The notes under the pieces: generated by a model
The model's input: the letters and a program-made list of their open reading frames with translations, nothing else
Told to the model about the DNA's origin: nothing
The model's database searches: none
Shown: positions 1 through 7,491 of the stretch, piece after piece
Layout: every line of letters starts with the position of its first letter
How positions within the stretch are numbered: position 1 is the first letter of the stretch
Position numbers and translations under genes: made by a program
Assembly: GCA_937975735.1 (NCBI GenBank)
Contig: CALJUI010000263.1
Coordinates: 1 to 27,758, forward strand
Direction of reading: 5' to 3'
DNA from: an uncultured Rubrivivax sp.
Lineage (GTDB): Bacteria; Pseudomonadota; Gammaproteobacteria; Burkholderiales; Burkholderiaceae_C
Length of the DNA stretch: 27,758 nt

Positions 1-142
1 GATCAAGGCCGCCGCCGCCAACGGCTGGCTCGACCACGACGCGGTGATGATGGAGGCCCTGCTGGCCTTCAAGCGCGCCGGCGCCGACGGCGTGCTGAGC
101 TACTTCGCCCTCGACGCCGCGCGGCTGCTGCGCCGGGGCTGA
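1..142 (+). CDS. hemB: Delta-aminolevulinic acid dehydratase (porphobilinogen synthase), C-terminal end only
   Basis: This is the last 46 codons of a gene entering from the left edge, read from base 2 to the TGA at 140-142. The translation ends with residues such as AFKRAGADGVLSYFALDAAR, which match the extreme C-terminus of HemB. HemB condenses two 5-aminolevulinate molecules to porphobilinogen, the second step of cytosolic tetrapyrrole (haem) synthesis. The catalytic lysines and metal site lie outside the window, so only the tail can be judged. The next gene starts 11 bases downstream on the same strand, so the two may be co-transcribed. Confidence 0.88.
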   Translation, partial: IKAAAANGWLDHDAVMMEALLAFKRAGADGVLSYFALDAARLLRRG

Positions 143-153
143 GGGCGCGCGCG

Positions 154-1224
154 GTGCGGGTCTTCCACGCCCAGACCGACCAGTTCGACGAGCTCGACGG
201 GCTGCCGCCGCACCTGCCCGCCGACGGCTTCGTCTGGGTCGGTGTCGCGCGCGACGTGTTCGAGACCCGCCTGGCCGAGATCCAGGCCGCGCTGCAGCGT
301 TGGACCGGCGCGTCGCTGCTCGAACTGCACGTGTCGGACCTGAAGAACCGACAGTTGCCGAGCCACTTCGACTACACGTCGGCCTACGACCTGCTGGTCT
401 TCCGCCGTCTGCTCGCGCCGCCGCAGCCCGAGGCGGCGACCGTCGAGCAGCGGCCGATCGGCACGATCGAGACCAGCCCGGTCGGCTTCGCGCTGTTCGA
501 CCGGGTGCTGCTCACCGTCCACGCCGCGGACTGCACGGTGCGCGACCACTTCGCGCAGCGGCTGGCGTCGCTGGCCGCGGTCAACGGCGAGGTGCGCACG
601 CTGTCGCGGCTGCCGGCCGGCCCGGCCGAGCTGATGCTGCGCATGGTCAATCACATGGTCGACGCCTACCTCGACCTGCGCCGTCACCTGACCCGCGACT
701 TCGGTCGCCTGCAGCAGGCGCTGCTCGACCCGAAGAGCCGGTTCACCGACTGGCAGCTGCTGCTCGAGTCGCGCAACGCGCTGCACCTTCTCGAGGACAC
801 TTGCGAGGACCAGCGCGGCGCGGTGCAGGAGTGGCTCGATGCGCTCGACGAGTGGCCCGACCCGGCCGACGAGGACGAGCGGCGCGAGCGCGAGGGCCTG
901 CGGGTGCGCTCGCGCGACGTGCTCGAACACGTCGAGCGGGTGCTCGCGCACGTCGGGCGCGTCGAGCAGTCGGCCGAGGCGGCGGTGCAGATGCACTTCT
1001 CGGCGATCGGCCACCGCACCAACAACATCATGCGCACGCTGACCGTGCTGACCGCGATCTTCCTGCCGCTCAACCTGATCACCGGCATCTTCGGCATGAA
1101 CTTCGACTCACTGCCGCTGATCCACGCCCGCACCGGCGCCTGGATCACGCTCGGGCTGATGCTCGCGATCGCCGTCGGCCTGGGCCTGTACTTCTGGCGC
1201 CGGCGCTTCCTGGCCGCGAACTGA
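154..1224 (+). CDS. CorA-family divalent metal-ion transporter (CorA/ZntB type)
   Basis: This 356-residue inner-membrane channel/transporter is for Mg2+ or another divalent cation. About 300 residues form a cytoplasmic, helix-rich funnel domain with long charged helices (about residues 160-290). Two transmembrane helices follow at the extreme C-terminus, with the family GMN signature at residues 314-316 closing the first. The protein ends in a short basic tail (FWRRRFLAAN). The start chosen is GTG at 154, with a GAGG purine run near 141-144. An acidic periplasmic loop follows GMN in Escherichia coli CorA, but here the loop reads FDSLPLIHARTGAW and lacks the usual glutamate. Substrate (Mg2+, Zn2+, Co2+) is therefore unassigned. 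The 3' end overlaps the convergent kefC by 117 bases. Family assignment is firm; substrate is not. Confidence 0.88.
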   Translation: MRVFHAQTDQFDELDGLPPHLPADGFVWVGVARDVFETRLAEIQAALQRWTGASLLELHVSDLKNRQLPSHFDYTSAYDLLVFRRLLAPPQPEAATVEQRPIGTIETSPVGFALFDRVLLTVHAADCTVRDHFAQRLASLAAVNGEVRTLSRLPAGPAELMLRMVNHMVDAYLDLRRHLTRDFGRLQQALLDPKSRFTDWQLLLESRNALHLLEDTCEDQRGAVQEWLDALDEWPDPADEDERREREGLRVRSRDVLEHVERVLAHVGRVEQSAEAAVQMHFSAIGHRTNNIMRTLTVLTAIFLPLNLITGIFGMNFDSLPLIHARTGAWITLGLMLAIAVGLGLYFWRRRFLAAN

Positions 1225-3033
1225 TCCCTCGCCCCAGTCGGCCGGCCGCGGCGCTTCGGCGCGCTCGCGCGCCCACATCGACTCGAGCTGCCGCCGGCCC
1301 TGCCGGGCGATCGCGATGAGCCGGCTCTCGTCGCCGGCGTGCGGCGCCATCGCGTGCATCAGCTCGATGCTGTGGCGGCGAAAGCGCATCGCCTGCGTCC
1401 GCGCGGCGTGGCGCTCCCAGCCCATCAGCTCGAGCACGCTGCGGCCGCTCATCAGCGCGGCGTCGAGGGTCTCGCGCTCGATCAGGGCCACCCCCAGCGC
1501 CTGCAGACGGTAGTAGTGGGCGACGTTGCGCGCGCGCGCGACGATCTGCAGGCGCGGGAAGTGCTCGCGCACGAGCTGCGCCACCTCGACGCTCTGCTCG
1601 ACGTCGTCGATCGCCAGCACGAAGACGCGCGCACGGGCCGCGCCGGCCACGCGCAGCAGGTCCAGCCGCGAGGCATCGCCGTAGAAGGCCTCCCAGCCGA
1701 AGCGCCGCACGGTGTCGATCTGCTCGACGCTGTGGTCCAGCACGGTGGCCTTCAGCCCGTTGGCGGCGAGCAGCCGCCCGACGATCTGGCCGTAGCGCCC
1801 GAAGCCGGCGATGATCACCGGCGCATGCTGGTCCTCGGCGATCTCGGCCATCGCCGGCGCGGCCCCGCGCCGGAGCTGTCGCGCCCACCAGCGGTCCGCC
1901 GCGACCAGGCACAGCGGCGTCAGCAGCATCGACAGCGCCACCGCGGCGACCAGCAGCGACGAGGTCGCGGCGTCGATGACGCCGGCGCCGAACGCGGCCT
2001 GGAACACGACGAAGCCGAACTCGCCGCCCTGGGCGAGCAGGATCACGAAGACCGGCCGCTCGACGACCGGCACGGGCATCGCGCGCGCCATCGCCCACAG
2101 CACCGCGACCTTGATCGCCAGGAACGCGGCCACCAGGCCGGCGACGAGCAGCGGCTGCGCCAGCACGACGGCGAAGTCGATGCTCATGCCGACCGCGATG
2201 AAGAACAGGCCGAGCAGCAGGCCCTTGAAAGGCTCGAGGTCGGTCTCGAGCTCGCGCCGGTACTCGCTTCCGGCGAGCAGCACGCCGGCGAGGAAGGCGC
2301 CGAGCGCCATCGACAACCCGACCGCGTGCATCAGGCTGGCGGTCGCGACGACCAGCAGCAGTGCGGCCGCGGTGAAGATCTCCGGCGTGTCGCTGCGCGC
2401 GATCCAGCGCAGCGCCGGGCGCAGCAGCAGTCGCCCGCCTAGCACGATGGCGGCGATCGTGCCGAAGGCCTTGGCCGCGCCGAGCCAGCCGCCGCCGCTG
2501 GTGCCGGCGTCGGCCGCGGCCAGCAGCGGCACGATCGCCAGGATCGGAATCGCCGCGATGTCCTGCAGCAGCGCCACCGCCAGCACGCTCTGGCCGGCGG
2601 TGGTCGGCATCAGGTTGCGCTCGTTGAGCACCGACAGCCCGATCGCCGTCGACGACAGCGCGAGGCCGAGCGATCCGACGACCACGAGCCGCCAGTCCAC
2701 GCCGAGCGCGACCGCCGCGCCGGCGAGCAGCGCCGCCGAGCCGAACAGCTGCACGCTGCCCCAGCCGAAGATCGGCCGGCGCAGCGCCCACAGGCGCCGG
2801 GGCTCGAGTTCGAGGCCGACCAGGAAGAGCATCAGCACGATGCCGAACTCGGCCACGTGCAGCATCGTCCGGGGGTCGGTCACCAGGGCCAGGCCCCAGG
2901 GACCGATCGCGATGCCGGCAGCGAGGTAGCCGATGATCGAGCCCAGGCCGAGCAGGCGCGCGATCGGCACCGCCAGCACCGCCGCCGCCAGATAGACGAG
3001 GCTGGTGCCGAGCCAGTTGCCGCCGTGTTCCAT
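1108..3033 (-). CDS. kefC: Glutathione-regulated potassium-efflux system protein KefC (CPA2 K+/H+ antiporter with RCK domain)
   Basis: This 641-residue inner-membrane antiporter exports K+ in exchange for H+. Family knowledge is that the resulting cytoplasmic acidification protects against electrophiles, with glutathione holding the system shut and glutathione adducts opening it. Residues about 8-380 are a Na+/H+-exchanger-type membrane domain. The KefC regulatory loop is clear as LETDLEP at residues 262-268, followed by FKGLLLGLFFIAVGMSID. A TrkA-N/RCK nucleotide-binding domain starts near residue 405 with GFGRYG (410-415). The start at 3033 is 12 bases after the kefF stop, the kefF-kefC order known in E. 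coli. The last ~38 codons run antisense through the 3' end of the CorA-family gene, giving a C-terminal tail of low-complexity appearance that may be unstructured. Closely related KefB is the main alternative. Confidence 0.88.
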   Translation of the reverse strand: MEHGGNWLGTSLVYLAAAVLAVPIARLLGLGSIIGYLAAGIAIGPWGLALVTDPRTMLHVAEFGIVLMLFLVGLELEPRRLWALRRPIFGWGSVQLFGSAALLAGAAVALGVDWRLVVVGSLGLALSSTAIGLSVLNERNLMPTTAGQSVLAVALLQDIAAIPILAIVPLLAAADAGTSGGGWLGAAKAFGTIAAIVLGGRLLLRPALRWIARSDTPEIFTAAALLLVVATASLMHAVGLSMALGAFLAGVLLAGSEYRRELETDLEPFKGLLLGLFFIAVGMSIDFAVVLAQPLLVAGLVAAFLAIKVAVLWAMARAMPVPVVERPVFVILLAQGGEFGFVVFQAAFGAGVIDAATSSLLVAAVALSMLLTPLCLVAADRWWARQLRRGAAPAMAEIAEDQHAPVIIAGFGRYGQIVGRLLAANGLKATVLDHSVEQIDTVRRFGWEAFYGDASRLDLLRVAGAARARVFVLAIDDVEQSVEVAQLVREHFPRLQIVARARNVAHYYRLQALGVALIERETLDAALMSGRSVLELMGWERHAARTQAMRFRRHSIELMHAMAPHAGDESRLIAIARQGRRQLESMWARERAEAPRPADWGEGSVRGQEAPAPEVQAQADGDREHQPERDPGAGAGVDQRQ

Positions 3034-3045
3034 CGTCGCTGCGGA

Positions 3046-3648
3046 TCAGGCCGAAGGCCGGTCGGCGGCCGGCACGCGGCAGTCGGGCTCGTCGGCCATC
3101 GCGTCGATCTCCGGCCAGTCGGGGTAGCGCGCCAGCCGGTCGGCGAACACCTCCTCGTGCGACTGCAGCTCGGCGTCGCCGGCACGATGCGCCCCGTGCA
3201 GCACCAGCGGCGGCAGCCAGCGCAGGCCGGTGAGCGCGGCGGTCTGCTCGTAGGGCGGCAGGAAGGCGTCGAAGAAGTGGCGGTTGTGGCCGTCGGGCCG
3301 ATACGAGGCCTCCGGCCCGCCGGTGGAGGTCACGAGCCAGAGGTCCTTGCCGCGCAGCGCGTCGCCGCCCGGACCGTAGGCCCAGCCGAAGGCGAAGACC
3401 TCGTCGAGCCAGAGCTTCATCAGCGGGGGCATGCCGTACCAGTGGATCGGGTGCAGCCAGACCAGCAGGCGCGCCGGCTGCAGAGCCGCGCGCTCGGCGG
3501 CGACGTCGATCCAGTAGTCGGGGTGGCAGGCGTACAGGTCGCGCACCTCGACCGCGGCGCCGAGGCCGGCGGCGCGCCGCATCAGCCGGCGCGTGACGCG
3601 CGATCGGGCCATCTGCGGATGGGCGACGAGGACGACGATGTCGGCCAT
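3046..3648 (-). CDS. kefF: KefF-like NAD(P)H oxidoreductase, ancillary subunit of the KefC potassium-efflux system
   Basis: This 200-residue cytoplasmic flavodoxin-fold protein belongs to the NAD(P)H:quinone oxidoreductase (MdaB/KefF) family. In characterised systems KefF binds KefC and is required for its full activity. The sequence begins MADIVVLVAHPQMARSRV, the flavodoxin-like first strand and FMN-phosphate loop. It contains the family stretch LHPIHWYGMPPLMKLWLDEV around residues 80-100, and then a TSTGG flavin-contact motif. The ATG at 3648 is chosen because it opens the first beta strand; the upstream open frame (to 3801) has no family resemblance and runs into the divergent parA gene. 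The kefC start follows 12 bases after the stop, so the two form an operon. Confidence 0.87.
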   Translation of the reverse strand: MADIVVLVAHPQMARSRVTRRLMRRAAGLGAAVEVRDLYACHPDYWIDVAAERAALQPARLLVWLHPIHWYGMPPLMKLWLDEVFAFGWAYGPGGDALRGKDLWLVTSTGGPEASYRPDGHNRHFFDAFLPPYEQTAALTGLRWLPPLVLHGAHRAGDAELQSHEEVFADRLARYPDWPEIDAMADEPDCRVPAADRPSA

Positions 3649-3736
3649 GGCGCGGTGGCGGGTTTTGTCGGATGGGGATCGGCGGACGGCCGCGGCTACC
3701 ATACCCGAAACGTCGAAAACGGGCTGGAGGGGCCGC

Positions 3737-4360
3737 ATGCCGGTGATCGTGATCGCGAATCCGAAGGGGGGCGTGGGCAAGAGCACGCTCGCGACCAACA
3801 TCGCCGGCGCGCTCGCGCACGGCGGCCGGGCGGTGATGCTCGGCGACGTCGACCGTCAGCAGTCGACACGCGAGTGGCTCGCGCTGCGGCCGCCGCAGCT
3901 GCCGCCGATCGCCGGCTGGGACGTGCTCGAGGGGGACGTGCTGCGCGCGCCCAAGGGCACCTCGCACGTCGTGCTGGACACGCCGGCCGGGCTGCACGGC
4001 AAGCGGCTCGACGCGGTGCTAAAGATCGCCGACCAGGTGCTGATCCCGCTGCAGCCGAGCCTGTTCGACATCCAGGCCACGCACGCCTTCGTGCAGGCGC
4101 TTCAGGCGCACCGGCGCGCTGCCGACATCCGCGTCGGCCTGGTCGCGATGCGGGTGCGCGATCACACGCTGTCGTTCGAGCAGCTCAAGCACTTCCTCGG
4201 CTCATTGCCCGTGCCGGCGGTGGCCGCGCTGCGCGACACGCAGAACTACGTGCAGCTGGCCGCGCGCGGGCTGACGCTGTGGGACGTGGCGCCGAGCCGC
4301 GTCGAGCGCGACCTGCCGCAGTGGGCGCCACTGCTCGACTGGATCGGAGCGCGGCCGTGA
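3737..4360 (+). CDS. Orphan ParA-family (MinD/ParA/McdA-like) P-loop ATPase
   Basis: This 207-residue ATPase carries a deviant Walker A motif, NPKGGVGKST at residues 8-17, with the signature lysine K10 and phosphate-binding K15. The switch region is GDVDRQQS, followed by DTPAG. Such enzymes cycle between ATP-bound DNA- or membrane-associated dimers and free monomers to position plasmids, chromosomes or large complexes. No ParB, parS cluster or helix-turn-helix extension is visible, and the protein is short, so it is not a classical chromosomal ParA. The start at 3737 is supported by GGAGGGG at 3726-3732. It is divergent from kefF. Its TGA overlaps the GTG of the downstream dehydratase (GTGA, 4357-4360), so the two are translationally coupled. 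Cargo is unknown. Confidence 0.85.
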   Translation: MPVIVIANPKGGVGKSTLATNIAGALAHGGRAVMLGDVDRQQSTREWLALRPPQLPPIAGWDVLEGDVLRAPKGTSHVVLDTPAGLHGKRLDAVLKIADQVLIPLQPSLFDIQATHAFVQALQAHRRAADIRVGLVAMRVRDHTLSFEQLKHFLGSLPVPAVAALRDTQNYVQLAARGLTLWDVAPSRVERDLPQWAPLLDWIGARP

Positions 4361-4809
4361 CCCGCTACGAGCACCTGGCCGACCTGGCCGCGATGGTCGG
4401 GCGCGAGATCGGCGTCAGCGACTGGATCACCATCGAGCAGTCGCGCATCGACGCCTTCGCCGAGGCCACCGACGACCGCCAGTGGATCCACGTCGACGCC
4501 GCGCGTGCCGCGAACGGGCCGTTCGGCGCCACCGTCGCGCACGGCTTCCTGACGCTGTCGCTGCTGCCGGCGATGTCGGCCTCGGCCTTCCACGTCGCCG
4601 ACACGCACACCGGCATCAACTACGGCCTGAACCGCGTGCGCTTCCCGGCGCCGGTGCGCGTCGGCAGCCGGCTGCGCGGGCATTTCGTGCTCGACGCCTT
4701 CGAGCCGATCGCCGGCGGCGCGCAGATGACCGTGACCTGCACGATGGAACTCGAAGGCTCGGACAAGCCCGCCTGCGTGGCGGAGTCGCTGGCACGGCGC
4801 TTCGCCTGA
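4357..4809 (+). CDS. MaoC/NodN-like dehydratase ((R)-specific enoyl-CoA hydratase family)
   Basis: This 150-residue single hot-dog-fold protein is predicted to hydrate or dehydrate an enoyl/3-hydroxyacyl thioester in the cytosol. It has the hydratase catalytic pair in the DRQWIH segment, Asp40 and His45. The NodN-type stretch FGATVAHGFLTLSLLP follows. The GTG start at 4357 overlaps the parA stop by four bases, with GGAG at 4346-4349 as ribosome binding site. Members of this family serve fatty-acid or polyhydroxyalkanoate precursor supply; the acyl substrate here cannot be read from sequence. Physical coupling to a ParA-like ATPase is unusual. A G-rich/C-rich hairpin follows the stop. Confidence 0.85.
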   Translation: MTRYEHLADLAAMVGREIGVSDWITIEQSRIDAFAEATDDRQWIHVDAARAANGPFGATVAHGFLTLSLLPAMSASAFHVADTHTGINYGLNRVRFPAPVRVGSRLRGHFVLDAFEPIAGGAQMTVTCTMELEGSDKPACVAESLARRFA

Positions 4810-4814
4810 ACCAT

Positions 4815-4827
4815 CCCCCAAAGGGGG
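4815..4827 (+). terminator. Short CCCCC-AAA-GGGGG hairpin after the dehydratase gene
   Basis: Five C, a three-A loop and at least five G form a perfect stem just after the stop codon at 4809. One G-U and one A-T pair could extend it outward. No T-run follows, so it is not a canonical intrinsic terminator. It could slow RNA polymerase or simply separate the parA unit from the two-component genes. Confidence 0.3.
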
Positions 4828-4894
4828 GTCCGGCGCCACCGGGCCGGCGCGTACGATGCGGCGCTGGCGCCGCGACAACCGCGAGGACCGATCG

Positions 4895-5626
4895 ATGAAA
4901 GTGCTGCTGGTCGACGACCATCCGCTCATCCTGGCCGCGCTGCAGAGCGTGATCCAGGGCCTGGGCGACCATGTCTCGGTGCGCGGCGTCGAGACCGCCG
5001 AGGCGGCGCGCGAGGCGCTGACCGAGGACGACAGCTACGACCTCGTGCTGCTCGACCTCGCGCTCGGCGAGACCGATGGATTCGAGGTGCTGGCCGAGCT
5101 GCGCCAGACCTGGCCGGCGATCCCCGTGGTCGTGGTGTCGGCGTCCGAGCGCGTCAGCGACGTGATCCACGCGATCGACCTCGGCGCGATGGGCTTCGTG
5201 CCCAAGCGCACCTCCAACGAGTACCTGTTCGAGGCATTGCGGCTGGTGATGAACGGCGGCCTGTACGTGCCGCCGTCGATGCTCGGGCTGGACGTGTTCG
5301 CGCAGCCGCCGGGCAGCACCGACGCGCCCGAGGTGCTGCGCCGGCTGGCCGAGCACGCCGAGGCCGAGCCGCACCAGAAGAAGGTCACGCTCGAGTCGAT
5401 CGGACTGACGCCGCGCCAGACCGAGGTGCTGCAGCTGCTGCTGCAGGGGCTGCCGAACAAGCTGATCGCGCGCCAGCTCAACGTGTCGGTCGAGACGGTC
5501 AAGGACCATGTCGCGGCGGTGCTGCGCGCGCTCAACGTGAGCTCGCGCACGCAGGCCGTGCTGGCGGTCAGCCAGATGACGCAGGGGCAGGGCGGCTTCT
5601 CGACGCGCCGTTCCGTCGCGAACTAG
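4895..5626 (+). CDS. NarL/LuxR-family response regulator
   Basis: This 243-residue cytoplasmic transcription factor has a receiver domain at about residues 1-120. The acidic pair is in LLVDDHP, the phosphoacceptor is Asp54 in VLLDLALGE, and the conserved lysine is Lys104 in VPKRTS. The C-terminal LuxR-type helix-turn-helix lies at about 170-232 and reads LTPRQTEVLQLLLQGLPNKL, then IARQLNVSVETVKDHV. An interdomain linker of about 45 residues separates them. The ATG at 4895 is chosen because it opens the receiver fold and has GAGGA at 4883-4887. The hybrid kinase gene begins 10 bases after the stop, so the pair is very likely a cognate two-component system. Target genes are not known; the adjacent 7492-12141 genes are candidates. 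Confidence 0.92.
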   Translation: MKVLLVDDHPLILAALQSVIQGLGDHVSVRGVETAEAAREALTEDDSYDLVLLDLALGETDGFEVLAELRQTWPAIPVVVVSASERVSDVIHAIDLGAMGFVPKRTSNEYLFEALRLVMNGGLYVPPSMLGLDVFAQPPGSTDAPEVLRRLAEHAEAEPHQKKVTLESIGLTPRQTEVLQLLLQGLPNKLIARQLNVSVETVKDHVAAVLRALNVSSRTQAVLAVSQMTQGQGGFSTRRSVAN

Positions 5627-5636
5627 GGCCGCGCGC

Positions 5637-7466
5637 ATGACCGTTTCCGCGGCGCCGGCCGCCGGCGCGCCGACCCGCGAGCTGCAGGACGATCATCTGC
5701 AGCTCGACCATGTCCGGGCCCTGTTCACGCAGACGCCGGCCTCGTTGACCGGCACCTTCGCCCGCCTGGTGCTGATGACGGCGATCTTCTGGCCGCTGGC
5801 CTCGCGCGCGCACATGCTCGGCTGGATCGCCGGCGTCAGTGTGCTGTGGGTGCTGCGCCTGCTGCACTACCTGCGCTACCGTCGCACGCCGAACGCCGAC
5901 GATCCGACGATGCGCCGCTGGCGCGTGAGCTGGAAGGCGCTGGTGCTGATGCAGGGCACGATGTGGGGCGTCGCCGCCTGGCTGTTCTGGGGGCTGGGCG
6001 AGCCCTACCACCGGCTGGCCCTGCTGCTCACCGTCTACACCTATTGCCTGGGCTCGGTGCAGCTGCTGGCGACGCAGTGGCGCGTCTTCATCGCCTTCAT
6101 CTCGCTGGTGCTGGTGCCGGCGATCGTGCGCGTGGCCACCGACGACTCGCAGGCCTGGCATTGGCAGATGGCCGGCATCCTGACGATCCTGTTCGGCCTC
6201 ACGGTGCTGATGGCGCGCACCTCGCGCAGCGCGCTCGGCCAGGCGATCCGCCTGAAGTCGCGCACCGACCAGATGTCGCTGCAACTGCGCGTCGAGAAGG
6301 CCGAGGCCGATGCCGCGCGCCGCGCCGCCGAGGCCGCCAACCGCGCGAAGACGCAGTTCTTCGCGGCGGCCAGCCACGACCTGCGCCAGCCCCTGCACGC
6401 GATGGGCCTGTTCGCCGAGGCGCTGCGCCAGCGCGTGCAGGACCCCGAGGTGGCCTCGCTGGTCAACAGCATCAACGAGTCGGTCGACGCGCTGGAGGGC
6501 CTGTTCGGCGAACTGCTCGACATCACCCGCATCGACACCGGCGGCGTCGAGGTCCATCCGGCGCCGGTGCGCATGCGCGAGCTGTTCGCGCGGCTGCGCC
6601 TGCACTTCGAGCCGATCGCCTTCGAGAAGGGCCTGCAGCTGACGCTGCGCGGCGACGCCCACGTGGCGCACGCCGACCCGGTGCTGCTCGAGCGCGTGCT
6701 GCGCAACCTGGTCAGCAACGCGATCCGCTACACCGACGACGGCGGCGTGCTGGTGAGCTGCCGCGCGCGCGGCGAGCGGCTGCTGATCCAGGTCTGGGAC
6801 AGCGGCATCGGCATCTCCGAGCAGAGCCTGCCGCGCATCTTCGACGAGTTCTTCCAGGCCCAGGGCAACCGGCCGCTGCAGGCGCACCATCGCAAGGGCC
6901 TGGGCCTGGGGCTGGCGATCGTCAAGCGCCTGGCCGGACTGATGGGCACCGAGGTGACGGTGCGCTCGCGCATCGGCCACGGCACCGTGTTCGGCTTCGA
7001 GGTGCCGGTGGGCAAGGCGCCGCGCGAAGTTGCGCCGCCGTCCGGCGGCGCGCGCGCGCCGATCGGCCTGACGCTGCAGGGCCGGCTGCTGGTCGTCGTC
7101 GAGGACGAGCAGGCGGTGCGCGAAGGGCTGGAAGTGCTGCTCAAGGCCTGGGGCGCGAGCGTGGTCGGCTTCGACACCGTCGACGCGGTGAAGGCCTGGC
7201 TGGCCACCGCGCCGCCGGAGGCCCCGGACCTGCTGCTGGTGGACTACCGGCTGCCGGCCGGCAGCACCGGCATCGACGCACTGGTGGCATTGCGCGCGCA
7301 CTGGCCGGGCGCCAAGCTGCCGGCCATCGTGATCACCGGCAGCAGCCTGGGCGGCCACGAGGACGAGGCGATCGAGCACGACTACCACCTGCTGATCAAG
7401 CCGGTTCTGCCGAACAAGCTGCGCGCGATGATCGCGTTCAAGCTCGGCGTGCGCACGGGCGGCTGA
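5637..7466 (+). CDS. Membrane hybrid sensor histidine kinase with C-terminal receiver domain
   Basis: This 609-residue inner-membrane kinase has about five or six hydrophobic helices at residues 35-205, with no sizeable periplasmic loop. A coiled-coil-like charged segment (residues 210-235) follows. The HisKA dimerisation box AASHDLRQPLHAM has phosphoacceptor His247. The HATPase_c domain shows the N box NLVSNAIRYTDDGG, the G1 box DSGIGISEQSLPRIFDEFFQ and the G2 box GLGLGLAIVKRLA. A C-terminal receiver at about 480-605 has Asp536 in LLLVDYRLPAG and a terminal lysine in LLIKPVLP. The lack of a periplasmic sensor suggests it senses the membrane or an intramembrane signal. No HPt domain is present, so the role of the receiver (phosphate sink, or relay through another protein) is open. 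It is co-transcribed with the regulator 10 bases upstream. Confidence 0.92.
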   Translation: MTVSAAPAAGAPTRELQDDHLQLDHVRALFTQTPASLTGTFARLVLMTAIFWPLASRAHMLGWIAGVSVLWVLRLLHYLRYRRTPNADDPTMRRWRVSWKALVLMQGTMWGVAAWLFWGLGEPYHRLALLLTVYTYCLGSVQLLATQWRVFIAFISLVLVPAIVRVATDDSQAWHWQMAGILTILFGLTVLMARTSRSALGQAIRLKSRTDQMSLQLRVEKAEADAARRAAEAANRAKTQFFAAASHDLRQPLHAMGLFAEALRQRVQDPEVASLVNSINESVDALEGLFGELLDITRIDTGGVEVHPAPVRMRELFARLRLHFEPIAFEKGLQLTLRGDAHVAHADPVLLERVLRNLVSNAIRYTDDGGVLVSCRARGERLLIQVWDSGIGISEQSLPRIFDEFFQAQGNRPLQAHHRKGLGLGLAIVKRLAGLMGTEVTVRSRIGHGTVFGFEVPVGKAPREVAPPSGGARAPIGLTLQGRLLVVVEDEQAVREGLEVLLKAWGASVVGFDTVDAVKAWLATAPPEAPDLLLVDYRLPAGSTGIDALVALRAHWPGAKLPAIVITGSSLGGHEDEAIEHDYHLLIKPVLPNKLRAMIAFKLGVRTGG

Positions 7467-7478
7467 TCGGCGCGCTCC

Positions 7479-7484
7479 TAGAAT
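7479..7484 (+). promoter_or_regulatory. TAGAAT -10-like element directly before the protease gene
   Basis: TAGAAT ends seven bases before the ATG at 7492, which is the normal distance from a -10 element to a transcription start. No Shine-Dalgarno sequence is seen, so the transcript may be leaderless. No convincing -35 is visible. Confidence 0.33.
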
Positions 7485-7491
7485 CCGCCGG

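Noticed and set aside
3593..3736. Longer ParA start at 3593
   Set aside because: The extension overlaps the kefF start region, lacks family resemblance, and the ATG at 3737 has a good ribosome binding site and opens directly into the Walker strand.
1145..3997. 950-codon open frame on the minus strand, and similar long frames (for example 10036-12108, 13102-15528, 5568-7583)
   Set aside because: They are out-of-frame or antisense to well-recognised genes, are full of Arg/Ala/Pro/Gly or His/Gln runs, and show no family motifs. Such frames are expected where third codon positions are nearly all G or C.
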